A stretch of DNA of 64,000 nt from Planctomycetota bacterium. GTDB taxonomy: Bacteria > Planctomycetota > Planctomycetia > Pirellulales > Pirellulaceae. Both the position numbers and the translations under genes were made by a program. The notes below the pieces were generated by a model. That model was not told where the DNA came from, did not search any database, and was given only the letters and a program-made list of their open reading frames with translations. Shown here one piece after another: positions 7,636-18,400 of the stretch. The stretch spans positions 1 to 64,000 of the forward strand of contig JACNKX010000067.1 in the NCBI GenBank assembly GCA_014381825.1, written 5' to 3'. The number at the start of each line of letters is the position of its first letter. The first letter of the stretch is position 1.

Positions 7636-8373
7636 ATGACCGATCACACTGTTGTTTCAAGCGAGGCGTGGCTGACCGCTCGCAAAGAGCTACTGAAGAA
7701 GGAAAAGGAGTTCTCGCGTTTGCAAGATGAACTCACTCAGCAACGCCGCGACCTGCCCTGGGAGAAAGTCGAAAAGGATTACGTATTTGACGGCCCAAAT
7801 GGTTCTGAATCATTGGCCGAGCTGTTCGGAGATCGCAGCCAGTTGATTATCTATCACTTCATGTTTGGCCCCGATTGGCCGGCAGGTTGCAAGATCTGCT
7901 CGATGTGCGCTGACCTCTACGAGCCAATGGCAATCCATCTCAAGCATCGAGACGCATCGCTCGCAACCGTTTCGCGGGCACCGCTGGCAACGCTCGAGGC
8001 GTATAAGCGACGTATGGGATGGAGCTTCACATGGGTTTCGTCGCTCAACAATAGCTTTAACTGGGACTACAACGTTTCGTTCACGCAAGCGGACTTGGAC
8101 GCTGGAAGCGCCTGCTACAACTACCAGAAGGGTGTGAAGTTCCCTGCGACGGAAGGCCCTGGCATCAGTTCATTCTACAAGGCCGACGACGGCGACGTCT
8201 TTCATACCTATTCGTCTTTTGGACGGGGTCTGGAAAACTTCTTAGGCATCTACAAGTTCCTCGACATCGTCACCAAGGGCCGAGACGAAGCCGCCCTACC
8301 GTACGGAATGGCCTGGGTGCGACATAAAGACAAGTACGACGATAAGACAGTTATCGACCCGTACGCGAAGTAA
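7636..8373 (+). CDS. DUF899 (thioredoxin-like) protein
   Basis: This 245-residue protein matches the DUF899 family, distant relatives of AhpC/thioredoxin. Telling blocks are YHFMFGPDWPAGCKICSMC with a CxxC-like pair, VSRAPLATLEAYKRRMGW, FTWVSSLNNSFNWDYNVSF, and a final GRGLENFLGIYKFLDI. GAAGGAGG upstream is a strong ribosome site. It is the last gene of the ArsR-controlled set. Family members are assumed to be redox proteins, but no reaction is established; the CKIC pair is consistent with this. Confidence 0.8.
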   Translation: MTDHTVVSSEAWLTARKELLKKEKEFSRLQDELTQQRRDLPWEKVEKDYVFDGPNGSESLAELFGDRSQLIIYHFMFGPDWPAGCKICSMCADLYEPMAIHLKHRDASLATVSRAPLATLEAYKRRMGWSFTWVSSLNNSFNWDYNVSFTQADLDAGSACYNYQKGVKFPATEGPGISSFYKADDGDVFHTYSSFGRGLENFLGIYKFLDIVTKGRDEAALPYGMAWVRHKDKYDDKTVIDPYAK

Positions 8374-8430
8374 AACGAAGGGAATCGCATCGCGTCCGAC
8401 CTGTGTACTACGGCAAGATGGTCGGGCCAG

Positions 8431-9843
8431 TCATTCTTGAACGTCCGCGCGAAGCGACTTCAGCATCTCTAGTGTCGTCTCGGTGATGGTCGTCGAAGCT
8501 TCGGTTTCCAGGTAGCTCCATCCGGAGCGCCAAGTTTCGTAGCCGCCAAGAGCGTGCTGGCCGGGCGTTGGCAAGTAGCCGTTGTATCCGTTCGCCAACT
8601 CGATTACGAACGTTGTCTTGAACGGGCTGCGGCGTTTTATCTCAAGGCCAATCTCGGCGAAGACTTCGCAAGGGATCGCGACGATGGCAAGGTCATTGAT
8701 AGTGATCGCCTGAAGTTTCATGCGCACGGTTGACTCGGCATCGCGCAACCGAATCGTTTCCTGTGCGTAGAGTTCGTCCATATTCAGCCGTAACGGATCA
8801 TCCGCATTCTTGAAAAGTTCGTGAGCCCTCTCCAATTCCGCTGCGTCAGGTTTCCGAACACCCAGTTCAATCTCTCGCTCGTTCATTCGGATCGATGCAT
8901 TGTCGGTGAAGCGAACATCCTCGTGAGCTTGCTGGACTCGATCGGCTACCTTCGAAGCGACGGCCTCCATCCGCTCGTACGGCGCGGCACGAGGTCGGGG
9001 ATTCGGGAACTGATAGTTGTTCACGTCGCCACTGGTTCCATTCGACATAATGCCGACGAACGAATCGTCGCCGTTGAGTCGATCCCCGATTTGCCGCGAG
9101 AATTCGCCGAAATAGTCAGCCGACAACTGGCCGGCTGAGATGCCGCCCACGTAGTGCAATCCGTAATTGGCAAGCACCGACATCGCCGCTCCACTCTTCG
9201 AGCGAACCGAAATGAAGTTGACATCGGGATCCACTGGCCCAGCAGCTCGGATCAATAGACCCGTTCCACGAGGTGGATTCATTTTGACTTTATCATCCAA
9301 CCGGCCAAATGGGTTTGGCTTCATCGCCTCGGGTTTAACAAACCAGCGGCGGTTGCCAACTTCGCCGGGGACCGCGACGACTCCCCAACCGATCTCGACC
9401 GAACGCAGTCGTTCATTCGCCTCGACAACTGCAGCGGCGATCTGCTTCGTCAAATGCTCGATGTATTCTGGATTGGGAGTGCATTGCGCCGCCTTCAGCG
9501 CGGTCGGTGCGGTGTGTGTATGCGTGGCCGCCGTCAACATTCGCGAAGTTGGTATCCCGGTCTCCTTCGCTGCGGATTCCTTTGCCGCGTCATAGATCTC
9601 TCGCGGAATGAGACAGCTATCGACGATGACGAACGCAATCCGAGTGTCACCATCGTCGAGCACAAGGCTTCGTGCATGCAGCCGATCGTGGACTCCAGTC
9701 GCTTTGCGATCCTGAAAACTGCCCGTCATCGACACCGGTAATTGCAACGGGGTGATGTCCGCAGCCGACGCCCCAGCTCGTAGCGTCTGTGCCTCGCAAC
9801 GAGTTCCTAAGAAGGCAATCAGGAGAAGTAAGCAGTACCGCAT
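8431..9843 (-). CDS. Secreted neutral/alkaline ceramidase-like hydrolase
   Basis: The 470-residue product matches the N-terminal domain of neutral non-lysosomal ceramidases, zinc amidases that split ceramide to sphingosine and fatty acid. The signature includes RAGASAADITP, LVLDDGDTRIAFVIVD, the metal-binding THTHTAP, and HYVGGISAGQLSADYFGEF. I start at 9843 because MRYCLLLLIAFLGTRCEA is a good signal peptide with AAGGAA upstream; the longer frame to 9990 overlaps the preceding gene. Many planctomycetes carry paralogues whose substrate is unknown, so ceramide is not assured. It lies downstream of the phosphodiesterase/esterase fusion on the same strand, 127 bp away. Confidence 0.75.
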   Translation of the reverse strand: MRYCLLLLIAFLGTRCEAQTLRAGASAADITPLQLPVSMTGSFQDRKATGVHDRLHARSLVLDDGDTRIAFVIVDSCLIPREIYDAAKESAAKETGIPTSRMLTAATHTHTAPTALKAAQCTPNPEYIEHLTKQIAAAVVEANERLRSVEIGWGVVAVPGEVGNRRWFVKPEAMKPNPFGRLDDKVKMNPPRGTGLLIRAAGPVDPDVNFISVRSKSGAAMSVLANYGLHYVGGISAGQLSADYFGEFSRQIGDRLNGDDSFVGIMSNGTSGDVNNYQFPNPRPRAAPYERMEAVASKVADRVQQAHEDVRFTDNASIRMNEREIELGVRKPDAAELERAHELFKNADDPLRLNMDELYAQETIRLRDAESTVRMKLQAITINDLAIVAIPCEVFAEIGLEIKRRSPFKTTFVIELANGYNGYLPTPGQHALGGYETWRSGWSYLETEASTTITETTLEMLKSLRADVQE

Positions 9844-9970
9844 TTTGAGTATTCCTTGTCTGAAATCCGCGAGCGGAATCCCGTTGGACGGAGCATCATC
9901 GTAGCGAATTCCGCATCGAATTGCTTTAGGTCCGCTGAATTCCAACCATCGATTCGTCCGTGCCGATTCA

Positions 9971-12448
9971 CTAACGCGATGACGGCTCATTGAGGCTCTC
10001 TTGGAAAAACGTCAGTGCTGGCTGATACGAGAACGCGTGCCCGCCGGGCGCGACCGTGAACAGAGGCGCGACACCGCCAGCCTGACGATAAATCGGTTCG
10101 ATCAGTTGCAGGCATCGTTCGGCTTCTTGTGGTGCAAAGCCGTCAGTGGCTCCATTGGCGATATGCAGCGGACGGGGCGCGACAATCAGCGCCAATTCGG
10201 GCAAATCGAAGTCCGGCAACAACCTCGGAATCGCACCGCAAGAACAATGACGATGTCGATCGCGAATGAAGCTGACGCGCATGCTCCCGAAAATACCTTG
10301 CACACTTGCGGCAGCGATTCGCGGCTCCATCGCCGCGGCGCTAAGCGCGAGCAAACCACCCGTGGAAACGCCCGTCACGCCAACGCGTTTCGAATCGACC
10401 GACGGATCGGAAAACACGCGATCCAGCATGATCCGTTGATGAGCGAACAGCAAACTGTACCAGCCGTAACCTTCGAGTCGATGCACTCGGTCGAGATCAA
10501 GATGTGTGTCGGTGCCAGGCTCCATCCCGATGTTCTCCATTGCGTACACGATGTACCCGGCTTCGGCAAATCTCGCCGCGCATGCGTGCTGGTAGCTGTC
10601 TTGCTCTTCAAGTATCTGCTTTACCTTGCCGTGACCCATGAAACAAACGATTGTCGGACGCGCACCACTGGACGCATTCGTCTCCGGTTCAAGTCGAAAG
10701 TATCGGAACAACCGCTCGCCGTTCGCGGAAACATGGAACGCATGCTGTTCGTAGGTTTCAAAACGCAATATCGGCCCGGAAGATACGTTGATCGTATCCT
10801 GATACGGATAGAGCATCCGCTGGATGAAGAGCTTTCGTCGCTCCGTCTGCCACTCGCCGAACGAAGCGGCGTTCTCGAACTCAGGCACGTTCAATGGTCG
10901 GGTTTGCGCCGCCATCTTCTCGTGCGAGTATCTTCGTATGGAAGGTACGACAGTGGTCACGAGCCCCTCTCTGAATCCTTCTATGCCTCGTGCAGTTTCG
11001 ATGTCGACAATGCCAAGACAAAGCCACCAGGGAGGAAGCCCCGACAGTTCTTGATCAGCCGCGAATTCGCGGAACCAGACTGTCGCGTGGTGCGGCTTGC
11101 CGTTCTTTTCAGGATTACTCGCCCCGCGATAAGCGTTCGAACGCCAAAGATGCCAGCCGTTATCCTGTGCAGCGCGACCATCAGCAAACGACCAGGAACC
11201 GCTATCGTTGTAGTTGAACGCAGCGAATACGACGGCTGGTTGCCGAAACCGAAACGCGATCGGGCTGCCGCTACCACCATCGAAAGCGTAACGCGCCAGG
11301 CCGTCGAGTTCTTCCGGCAATTCAAGCATCTGGTAATCACGGTTCAGAAACGTGCGGCTGCCGACGCAGGATTCGCTCGCCTCTAGTCGTACATCCTTTG
11401 CCTTGTCAAGCAGCTGTCGGAGCCGTTTCTCAGGAAGATCGCCGCTTGCAATTCTCTTCAAGGTCGCCCTTTGCCTTTGTGGATGGTCGGACGAAAGTGA
11501 GTCAGGACGGTAAGCGAGCAGATCCAGTGTTTCATCCATTCCACCCGTTGTGCCGTTGAGGTGAAGTCGCTTGTTGGTCGCGCGAACGCGTTTGACCGGT
11601 TCATCGTTCTGGTTCAGCCAACGTGGCCAAAGACGTATACAATCGACGCCAGCTTCTGCAAACGCTTCGATGTCATCCACAGTAGGAATCAGCGCTAGCT
11701 GCTTCGCTTCTGGCAGCAGTTCACGAAACCGCTTTGCTTGCGGTACGCTCCTTACGCCGACGATCGTTCTCGATGGATCACCGTGTTCACGGATGACGTG
11801 AACAACTTTGCGATCGTACTCATCTCCTTGCTCTTTCAAGTCAAGCAGTAGGTCGATTTTCGTTCTGCAAGTCTCGGCCGCTTCAATCAGCGACGGAATC
11901 CGTTCACCTTGATACGCCGCGTCGAACCAAGAGCCAGCATCGAGTTGTTGGAGCTGTGTGAGTGTCAAGGCATTCGCGGATCCTTTGCCATTTGTCGTTC
12001 GATCCAGTGTCGCATCGTGTAGTATGAAGAGTCTTCCATCCTGACTCGTGCGAACGTCAACTTCGACAGCAGTCGCACCGACTTCGATCGCTCGACGAGT
12101 GGCTGACAGGGTGCATTCGGGACGTTCGGCGCTCGCACCACGGTGCGCGATGATTTGCGTCACCTGTCGCGCAGCCGTGCCACTCGCTTGATGCAATGCG
12201 CCCTCGACCTCTTGAGCGCAATGGGCCTTAACTTGCGCGAGAAAATGGCTCGGCACTTCCACGATTGCCGGTTGTTTGGTGTACTGATTGCTTCTCTCCT
12301 GCGGATCGGCTTGGTAGCACTGCAGATCGCCACATTCCAAGTCATCCGCCAAGACGATCGCAATGTTCGGCCTGTCTTCGCGAGCGTGGACTTTCGGTGC
12401 CGCAATGAACAGTAGAATCGATGTTAGGAATAGAATCAGAGTTTTCAT
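9971..12448 (-). CDS. Secreted glycerophosphodiester phosphodiesterase-esterase fusion with a sulfatase stub
   Basis: This 825-residue protein is a mosaic. Residues 1-22 are a signal peptide. Residues about 26-45 (RPNIAIVLADDLECGDL) are the opening strand of a sulfatase, and about 47-64 (DPQERSNQYTKQPAIV) resemble the closing segment of a sulfatase; the 400 or so residues normally between are absent. Residues about 97-325 form a GDPD domain: IIAHRGASAERPE, VEVDVRTSQDG, HDATLDRTTNG, LDLKEQ. A beta-rich stretch of unknown type follows. Residues about 600-820 form an acetyl-xylan-esterase-like alpha/beta hydrolase with nucleophile Ser in GVTGVSTGG, Asp in GATDGFAP and His in GGHAF. It is transcribed divergently from the sulfatase at 12721. 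Confidence 0.7.
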   Translation of the reverse strand: MKTLILFLTSILLFIAAPKVHAREDRPNIAIVLADDLECGDLQCYQADPQERSNQYTKQPAIVEVPSHFLAQVKAHCAQEVEGALHQASGTAARQVTQIIAHRGASAERPECTLSATRRAIEVGATAVEVDVRTSQDGRLFILHDATLDRTTNGKGSANALTLTQLQQLDAGSWFDAAYQGERIPSLIEAAETCRTKIDLLLDLKEQGDEYDRKVVHVIREHGDPSRTIVGVRSVPQAKRFRELLPEAKQLALIPTVDDIEAFAEAGVDCIRLWPRWLNQNDEPVKRVRATNKRLHLNGTTGGMDETLDLLAYRPDSLSSDHPQRQRATLKRIASGDLPEKRLRQLLDKAKDVRLEASESCVGSRTFLNRDYQMLELPEELDGLARYAFDGGSGSPIAFRFRQPAVVFAAFNYNDSGSWSFADGRAAQDNGWHLWRSNAYRGASNPEKNGKPHHATVWFREFAADQELSGLPPWWLCLGIVDIETARGIEGFREGLVTTVVPSIRRYSHEKMAAQTRPLNVPEFENAASFGEWQTERRKLFIQRMLYPYQDTINVSSGPILRFETYEQHAFHVSANGERLFRYFRLEPETNASSGARPTIVCFMGHGKVKQILEEQDSYQHACAARFAEAGYIVYAMENIGMEPGTDTHLDLDRVHRLEGYGWYSLLFAHQRIMLDRVFSDPSVDSKRVGVTGVSTGGLLALSAAAMEPRIAAASVQGIFGSMRVSFIRDRHRHCSCGAIPRLLPDFDLPELALIVAPRPLHIANGATDGFAPQEAERCLQLIEPIYRQAGGVAPLFTVAPGGHAFSYQPALTFFQESLNEPSSR

Positions 12449-12720
12449 GGCGTCGCTAAGTCTCGAAGTAATGACTGATCTGGTTGAACACTGGCTGCCG
12501 TCGACATCCAAAAGACGGTGTAGATTGTACGCGATCCTGGCCGTGTCATCGAATCAGATGCATTCATAGGGATGATGCCCGAAGTAATTTCCTCTCTGAA
12601 GAAAACGGACTCGTTGGTGCGGCCGCGTCGGCTAGAGTAAAATTCCATTCGCTCTGCGGCGCGTAGCGGCAGGCGTATCACAATCATCATGAAGCCGACG
12701 TGTCGGCGTGGCCTGAACAG
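12449..12720. other. Divergent intergenic region
   Basis: This 272-bp gap separates the phosphodiesterase/esterase gene (leftward) from the sulfatase gene (rightward), so both promoters should lie here. No convincing hexamer pair or operator dyad was picked out by eye. Confidence 0.35.
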
Positions 12721-14310
12721 ATGTCGAACTTGCGACTGATTACATTCATCTTGGGTTCATTCGGCATGCTGCATGCCGCAGTAGGCGTAAGTGCGCTCGG
12801 CCAGTCTAGACACGAGCGTGCGAAGGCCAGCGACGCGCCGCAAAAACTCAACGTGTTGATGCTTGCTGTCGATGATCTTCGACCGATGCTTGGATGCTAT
12901 GGTGATGAACTGGTTCATACACCAAATATCGATCGGCTGGCGCAACGAGCCGTTGTGTTCGATCGAGCGTATTGTCAAATTGCCAAGTGCGGACCGTCTC
13001 GTTTATCTCTACTCAACGGGTTGCGACCGGATACGACAGGCGTCTATGACCACCGGGTCTCGGACCTAAAGCATTTCCGCCAGAACCATCCGACGCATGT
13101 TTCGCTGCCTCGGCGTTTTACAAATGCGGGCTACTATACGCAGGCGTTCGGCAAGATTTATCACGATAGTTGGGATGTCGCTTCGGATTGGTCGAATCCT
13201 AGTATGCCAGGTCGTGACAGCGAGATGCTGGCGGTTGCTGATCTTGATGCGATCGCGAAGGTTCCATTTGATGATCGCGCAACTGTGCCGACCGTCATCC
13301 GACCGCGCGACGACTGTCCGGCGATTCAGGCTCCGGACGTTCCAGACGACGCCCTCTTTGCCGGCCAGATGACGAAGGCGGCGATTTCGGCGCTCCGGAA
13401 TATGAATGACAAATCTTTCTTCCTAGCCGTGGGATACCGTCGACCGCATTTGCCGTTCGTTGCACCGAAACGCTACTTCGATTCGTACAAGCCGACACTG
13501 GAGTGGTTGCCAGCTGATCGCCAACCGCCTCGCGATGCACCCATTATGGCGCATTTCAACTCAGACGCGTATGTCAGCTTTGCCCGTCGTGTCGGCCTGA
13601 CAATGCCGAACCCACCGCAATCATCGGAGCAGGCGGCGGAGTGGGCGGGATTTGAACTTCGGAGCTATCAGGGAGTGCCCTATCACGGTGAGATCAGCGA
13701 CGAACTTCAACTTCGTTTGCGGCAGGCCTACATGGCATGCGTTAGTTACGTTGACGCACAGATTGGGCTGCTGCTCGACGAACTGGAACGGTTGCAACTG
13801 AACGAGTCCACGATTGTCGTACTGTGGTCCGATCATGGTTGGCATCTCGGCGAACATGCGTCTTGGGGCAAGATGACGAACTATGAATTCGACACGCAAG
13901 TTCCTTTCATTATCGCTGCACCAGGCGTCAAGCCAAACCGCACCCGTTCGATTGTTGAGCTAGTCGATCTCTATCCAACACTGTGTGATCTGTGCCAGTT
14001 GGAGCCGCCCATCGGGCTCGATGGCCGATCGATTGTGTCGGCGCTTCGCGAACCGAACGTACTCCCAGCGAAACCCGCGTTCAGCCAGTTCACGCGTTTT
14101 CGAAAGTACATGGGGCGTGCCGTTCGCACCGAACGACATCGATACGTGCGATGGACAACCCTAGCGGACAACAGCGTCGCCGCCCGCGAACTGTACGACC
14201 ATCAAGTGGATGCCGGCGAAACCATCAACCTTGCCGGTCGCGCCGAGCATAGAGCGATCATTCAAGAACTGGACGCGCTGCTGCCCCTGCTTGCCCTTCA
14301 GCGCAATTAG
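12721..14310 (+). CDS. Secreted sulfatase, iduronate-2-sulfatase-like
   Basis: A 529-residue type I sulfatase. NVLMLAVDDLRPMLGCYG holds the first calcium-binding Asp pair. Cys90 in AKCGPSRLSLLNG lies in the C-x-P-S-R motif that is oxidised to the catalytic formylglycine. FGKIYHD, RRPHLPF and SDHGWHLGEH supply further active-site residues, and ELYDHQVDAGETINLA is the usual closing segment. The ATG at 12721 yields a signal peptide; a GTG at 12700 is an alternative. The layout (DDLRP, long middle, HGWHLGEH) is closest to iduronate-2-sulfatase-like members of family S1, so the substrate is probably a sulfated polysaccharide. Its stop codon overlaps that of the convergent WD40 gene. Confidence 0.85.
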   Translation: MSNLRLITFILGSFGMLHAAVGVSALGQSRHERAKASDAPQKLNVLMLAVDDLRPMLGCYGDELVHTPNIDRLAQRAVVFDRAYCQIAKCGPSRLSLLNGLRPDTTGVYDHRVSDLKHFRQNHPTHVSLPRRFTNAGYYTQAFGKIYHDSWDVASDWSNPSMPGRDSEMLAVADLDAIAKVPFDDRATVPTVIRPRDDCPAIQAPDVPDDALFAGQMTKAAISALRNMNDKSFFLAVGYRRPHLPFVAPKRYFDSYKPTLEWLPADRQPPRDAPIMAHFNSDAYVSFARRVGLTMPNPPQSSEQAAEWAGFELRSYQGVPYHGEISDELQLRLRQAYMACVSYVDAQIGLLLDELERLQLNESTIVVLWSDHGWHLGEHASWGKMTNYEFDTQVPFIIAAPGVKPNRTRSIVELVDLYPTLCDLCQLEPPIGLDGRSIVSALREPNVLPAKPAFSQFTRFRKYMGRAVRTERHRYVRWTTLADNSVAARELYDHQVDAGETINLAGRAEHRAIIQELDALLPLLALQRN

Positions 14311-15413
14311 TCGCCAAAGCGACGAGTTTCCTGGCCGGTCGCGACTTGCCGAAGGATGCCGCCATAGGGAGCGGAAAGGAACGAATGCCCGTCCGGCGAA
14401 AAAACAAAGCGGAGGGGATCCTTTTCGGGAGCAATAAGGTCATCGGGCTTACGAAGCCGATAGGTGTGGAACGATCCCTTCTCGAACGTGTATCGCGCGA
14501 TCTCCTTGCCGCTGATCAGATCCCAGAAGAGAACATCGCCGTTTGCTTGGTCGCCGGTTCCAAGCATGGAGCCGGCCGGCGCAAAGAACGGGTGCTGCAA
14601 GCCTCGACCTCCCGTTTGCAAACGACGGATCGGCGTCAGCGAGTTCGCATCCCACAACAACACGCTTCCTGCTGCGTGCCCGGATGCCAAGACATTTCCA
14701 TCGGGAGAGAACTTCGCCGTGTAGAATGGTTCGTCCATCGGCGACGATGACAATTGAATCGCCGGATTAGCGACGTCGCAAAGTCGCAATTCACATCCGT
14801 AGTCCGTGGCGACGACGCCAAGCAGTCGTTCGCCGCTTGGGGCGTATTGCAATGATAGCGCTCCCGCGACGCCGGGGAACTGCTTTAACTTAGCACCTGA
14901 GCTGAGATCATAGACGACGCATCGACGCTGGCTCGCGACGGCGATCGCGTTTCCTTGTGGCGAGAAGCTGAAGGCATGGCAGCGGTCGAAGATGTAAGCC
15001 GGCTTCCCGGTTTCAATATTCCACACTCGGACTTCGTTCAGCTGCAACTTGTCGGCCGTCACGAACAATCGAGACGCGGCAACGAGCTGATTGTCTGCCG
15101 AGAACGCAACCTGCGTTAAATCGCCAAACGTTTCCACGCGACGAACTCGTTTGCCTGATTCCATTGACCAGACTTGAACGACTCCGCACTTGCGGGGGTT
15201 TGGATGCGGTCGCGGTGGAAACTCTTCGTTCGACAGTCCAGAGATGCCAGTCGCGACGAGGCTGCCATCTGGCGAGAAGGCGACGCAGTGAGCATCGCGA
15301 GCGGGTACAAACGGAGCCGCCTCGGACACGGTATTCGCAAACAACGCAATCGACATCGCGAAACAAATGCGACGAGCCAACACATTACTGCAACGAGACG
15401 CGGAAATAAACAT
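14307..15413 (-). CDS. Secreted WD40-repeat protein
   Basis: A 368-residue exported WD40 protein. The ATG at 15413 follows the kinase stop by four bases and gives a leader ending near TVSEAAP; the longer GTG start at 15425 would overlap the kinase gene. About seven blades are visible from the recurring pattern AFSPDGSLVATG ... VQVWSMESGKRVR, enough for one propeller. The tight spacing shows cotranscription and probable translational coupling with the giant kinase, so it may be an exported partner or a paralogous sensor. WD40 propellers bind proteins and have no activity of their own. It ends convergently with the sulfatase gene, the two stop codons overlapping. Confidence 0.75.
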   Translation of the reverse strand: MFISASRCSNVLARRICFAMSIALFANTVSEAAPFVPARDAHCVAFSPDGSLVATGISGLSNEEFPPRPHPNPRKCGVVQVWSMESGKRVRRVETFGDLTQVAFSADNQLVAASRLFVTADKLQLNEVRVWNIETGKPAYIFDRCHAFSFSPQGNAIAVASQRRCVVYDLSSGAKLKQFPGVAGALSLQYAPSGERLLGVVATDYGCELRLCDVANPAIQLSSSPMDEPFYTAKFSPDGNVLASGHAAGSVLLWDANSLTPIRRLQTGGRGLQHPFFAPAGSMLGTGDQANGDVLFWDLISGKEIARYTFEKGSFHTYRLRKPDDLIAPEKDPLRFVFSPDGHSFLSAPYGGILRQVATGQETRRFGD

Positions 15414-15417
15414 CCTG

Positions 15418-18400
15418 TTATTCACCTTGAACCGGTTGCATCCACTGCTCGGTCAACCAAAGGATCGCAGTACCATCGCGGCTGCCAGTCAGTGCAAATC
15501 GGCCATCATCTGAGAACGTCACGGAAGATACCTCTTGCGAATGTCCGCGAAGGTTAAGAATTTCTTTGCCGGTGTCGGCATCCCAAAGCTTTGCAGTAAA
15601 GTCCTCGGAGGCGGTCAGCGCTCGCTTGCCGTCTGGCGAAAATGCCACCGAAGTCACGGGAGCGGTATGACCCGCGAGGATCTGAGTCGTCTCACCCGTC
15701 TCGACGTTCCAAACGCGAGCCGAATTGTCATCGCTCCCAGTGATAATCGATTTGCCATCGGCTGAGAAGGCCGCGCTCAATACTGCCCACTCGTGGCCTT
15801 TGAGTTCGGCGACCAGTTCCGCGGTCGCGGTCCGCCAAATGCGAGCCGTCTTGTCTTCAGAAGCGGTAAGCACGAGCGTGCCATCGGGCGAAAACATTGC
15901 AGAGCGCACTCGACCGGTATGTCCTTCGAAACTGCGGATGTCATCTCCACTCCTCGACCCCCAAAGCTTTACGGTTCGGTCGTCACTCGCCGTCAAAACG
16001 AACTCGCCCTTCGGCGAGAACACCGCGCTGTTGACGTATCCGGTATGGCCACCGATCAGTTTCAATTCAGCAACCCCGGACACAGCACTCCAAATCCTGG
16101 CCGAGTTGTCCCAACTCGCCGTTACAATACGCTGGCCATCTGGGGAAAAGTTCGCCGTGGCAACCGCCGCATGGGGACTGAAGGTCATGATCTCGCGTCC
16201 GTGCGAGCCCGGCATCTCGCGACGTATGTCCCATAGTCTCGCTTCGTTCCCTCCCACGGTCAAAAGTGAATTGCCGTCGTTCGAGAATCGCGCCGACCAG
16301 ACCAATCCTCCCAATTTGTTGAAGTCAAGAAACGCATCGGATTCGGGATTGTTACCGCTCGGCAATGCGGCGCCTGTCTCAACATTCCAGATGCGAACAA
16401 CCCGCTCTTCAGAATGAACGCTTAGCGCGAGTCGGCCGTCACTGGAGAGAGCTGCCGCCGAAACCGGAGTCGAGGATAAGTTAAAAGTGTTAACTAAGCT
16501 GCCCGTTTCAACATGCCAGGCTCGGAGCGTACCATCGATGCATGCGGTGAGCGCTCGCTTTCCATCTCGGGACAAGTCGAGTGAAATGACGGAGTTCTCA
16601 TGTTTCAGTTGCACCAATTCAAGCGGAGCGATCGAGCCGGGATCATCTGCGAGTTGGCTCACGTCCCATTGGCAAACGTTCTTGTCATCGCTTGCCGTGA
16701 GCAGGCGAGCGCCGTCGGGTGTGAAGCGGGCGGCCGCAACTTTCGAGGTGTGCCAGTCGAGTCGACGAAGCTGCTCGCCAGTCTGACGATTCCACAAAAC
16801 ACCGCGTCCATTCCCGTCTCCAGAGTAAACAAAACGATCGTCGGGCGAGAAGGCGACGGCGGTAATCTCGACTTTGTGCCCGTCGAGTATGTGAACCAAT
16901 TCACCGGTGTCCGCATTCCAAAGCTTCGCGGTTCGCTCATCGCTGCCGGTTGCAATCCAACGATCATCGTGCGAGACGGCGACAGAGGCAGCGCGTCCGG
17001 TGCGTTCCAATCGACGGCTCTCGACACCACTCGCGACATCCCAAATTCGTACGGTGTTGTCGACTGCACTGGTCATCAGCCGTTTGTTGTCCGAGAAAAA
17101 GGCGGAATCCGATGCGAGGAACGAGTGTCCTTCGCGAAGCGACAATAACTCCTCGCCCGTATCCGCGTTCCAAATCTTGGCCGTTCGATCTCGACTTGCG
17201 GTCGCGATCAGGTGACCGTCGCGTGAGAACGATACTGCCATGATGGCGTCTTGATGGCCTTCCAGGACGCGGCCTCGGAGGACGCGTATTTCTTCGTAAC
17301 CTTCGATGTTCCACAGGCGAGCATGATTGTCGTAGCCTCCCGAAAGAACCCACTGCCCATCGGGCGAGAATGCACTCGCACGAACCCAGCTATCATGTCC
17401 TCGCAACGTCTTCAGTGGCGAGGCGTCTTCGACACTCCACACCTTGACCGTGTTGTCGTGTCCGGCACTGAGGATGAGGCTTCCGTCGCCGGAGAACTGG
17501 ACACTACGGACCGGAGCTGTGTGTCCGTCAAATGGAACAAACTTTGGTGGCCGAACTTCTTCGTCAGCCAAGAGTCCGTCAAAATCGAACGGTTTCAGAT
17601 CCTCGGCCTTCCACAGCAAGGCTCTTTTGTCGTAGCCGCCGCTAACGATATTTTTGCCATCCGGCGAAAACGCGACTGAGTAAACGGGGCCCTGGTGACC
17701 GGTGAACGCGGGACTTTTCGTGTAGTCAGCTAACGTCCAGACGACGGCCGTACCGTCCTGACTGACTGTGGCAACTTGCGATTCATCTGGCGAAAACGCA
17801 GCGTCCCACACCCACCAGCTGTGCCCTTCGAGAACTCGAATCTGTTCGCCGGTATCGACATTCCAGATGCGAGCCGTGTTATCGAACGACGTTGTTAACA
17901 GCCGCTTTCCGTCACGTGAATACGAAGCGCTGGTGACCGCGTCCGTATGCCCTTGCAACGTACGCAAGGGCTGCTGTGTTTCCAGATCCCAAATGCGGAG
18001 GTACGTCGCTTCGTCATCACAGCCAATGGCTACCTGATTCGCAACCGGGGAGAACGCCACCGATTGTACGTACAGCCCTTGCTGAGGCAGATCGATCGTG
18101 GTGCCATCGTCGACGTTCCAAACTCGCGCCGTTGCGTTCCAACCACCCGTGATAAAGCGTTTTCCGTCTGGCGCGAAGGCGATCGCGTCGACTGGCGCAC
18201 CAGCATCGTAGTCATGAACGCTTTGATTACAGATATGCATCAAGCGGCCCCACTCCCAGTTGCGAAGTTCCGCCTTACAACTGGTCAGCAACTCGCGGGC
18301 ATGGCCGAAAGCGTTCTCCTCGATCTTCAAATCAGCCAGTCCAATCAACGCCACATAGGCTTCGTACTCAGCTTTGTCCCTTTGCTTCGTCGCATCCGCC

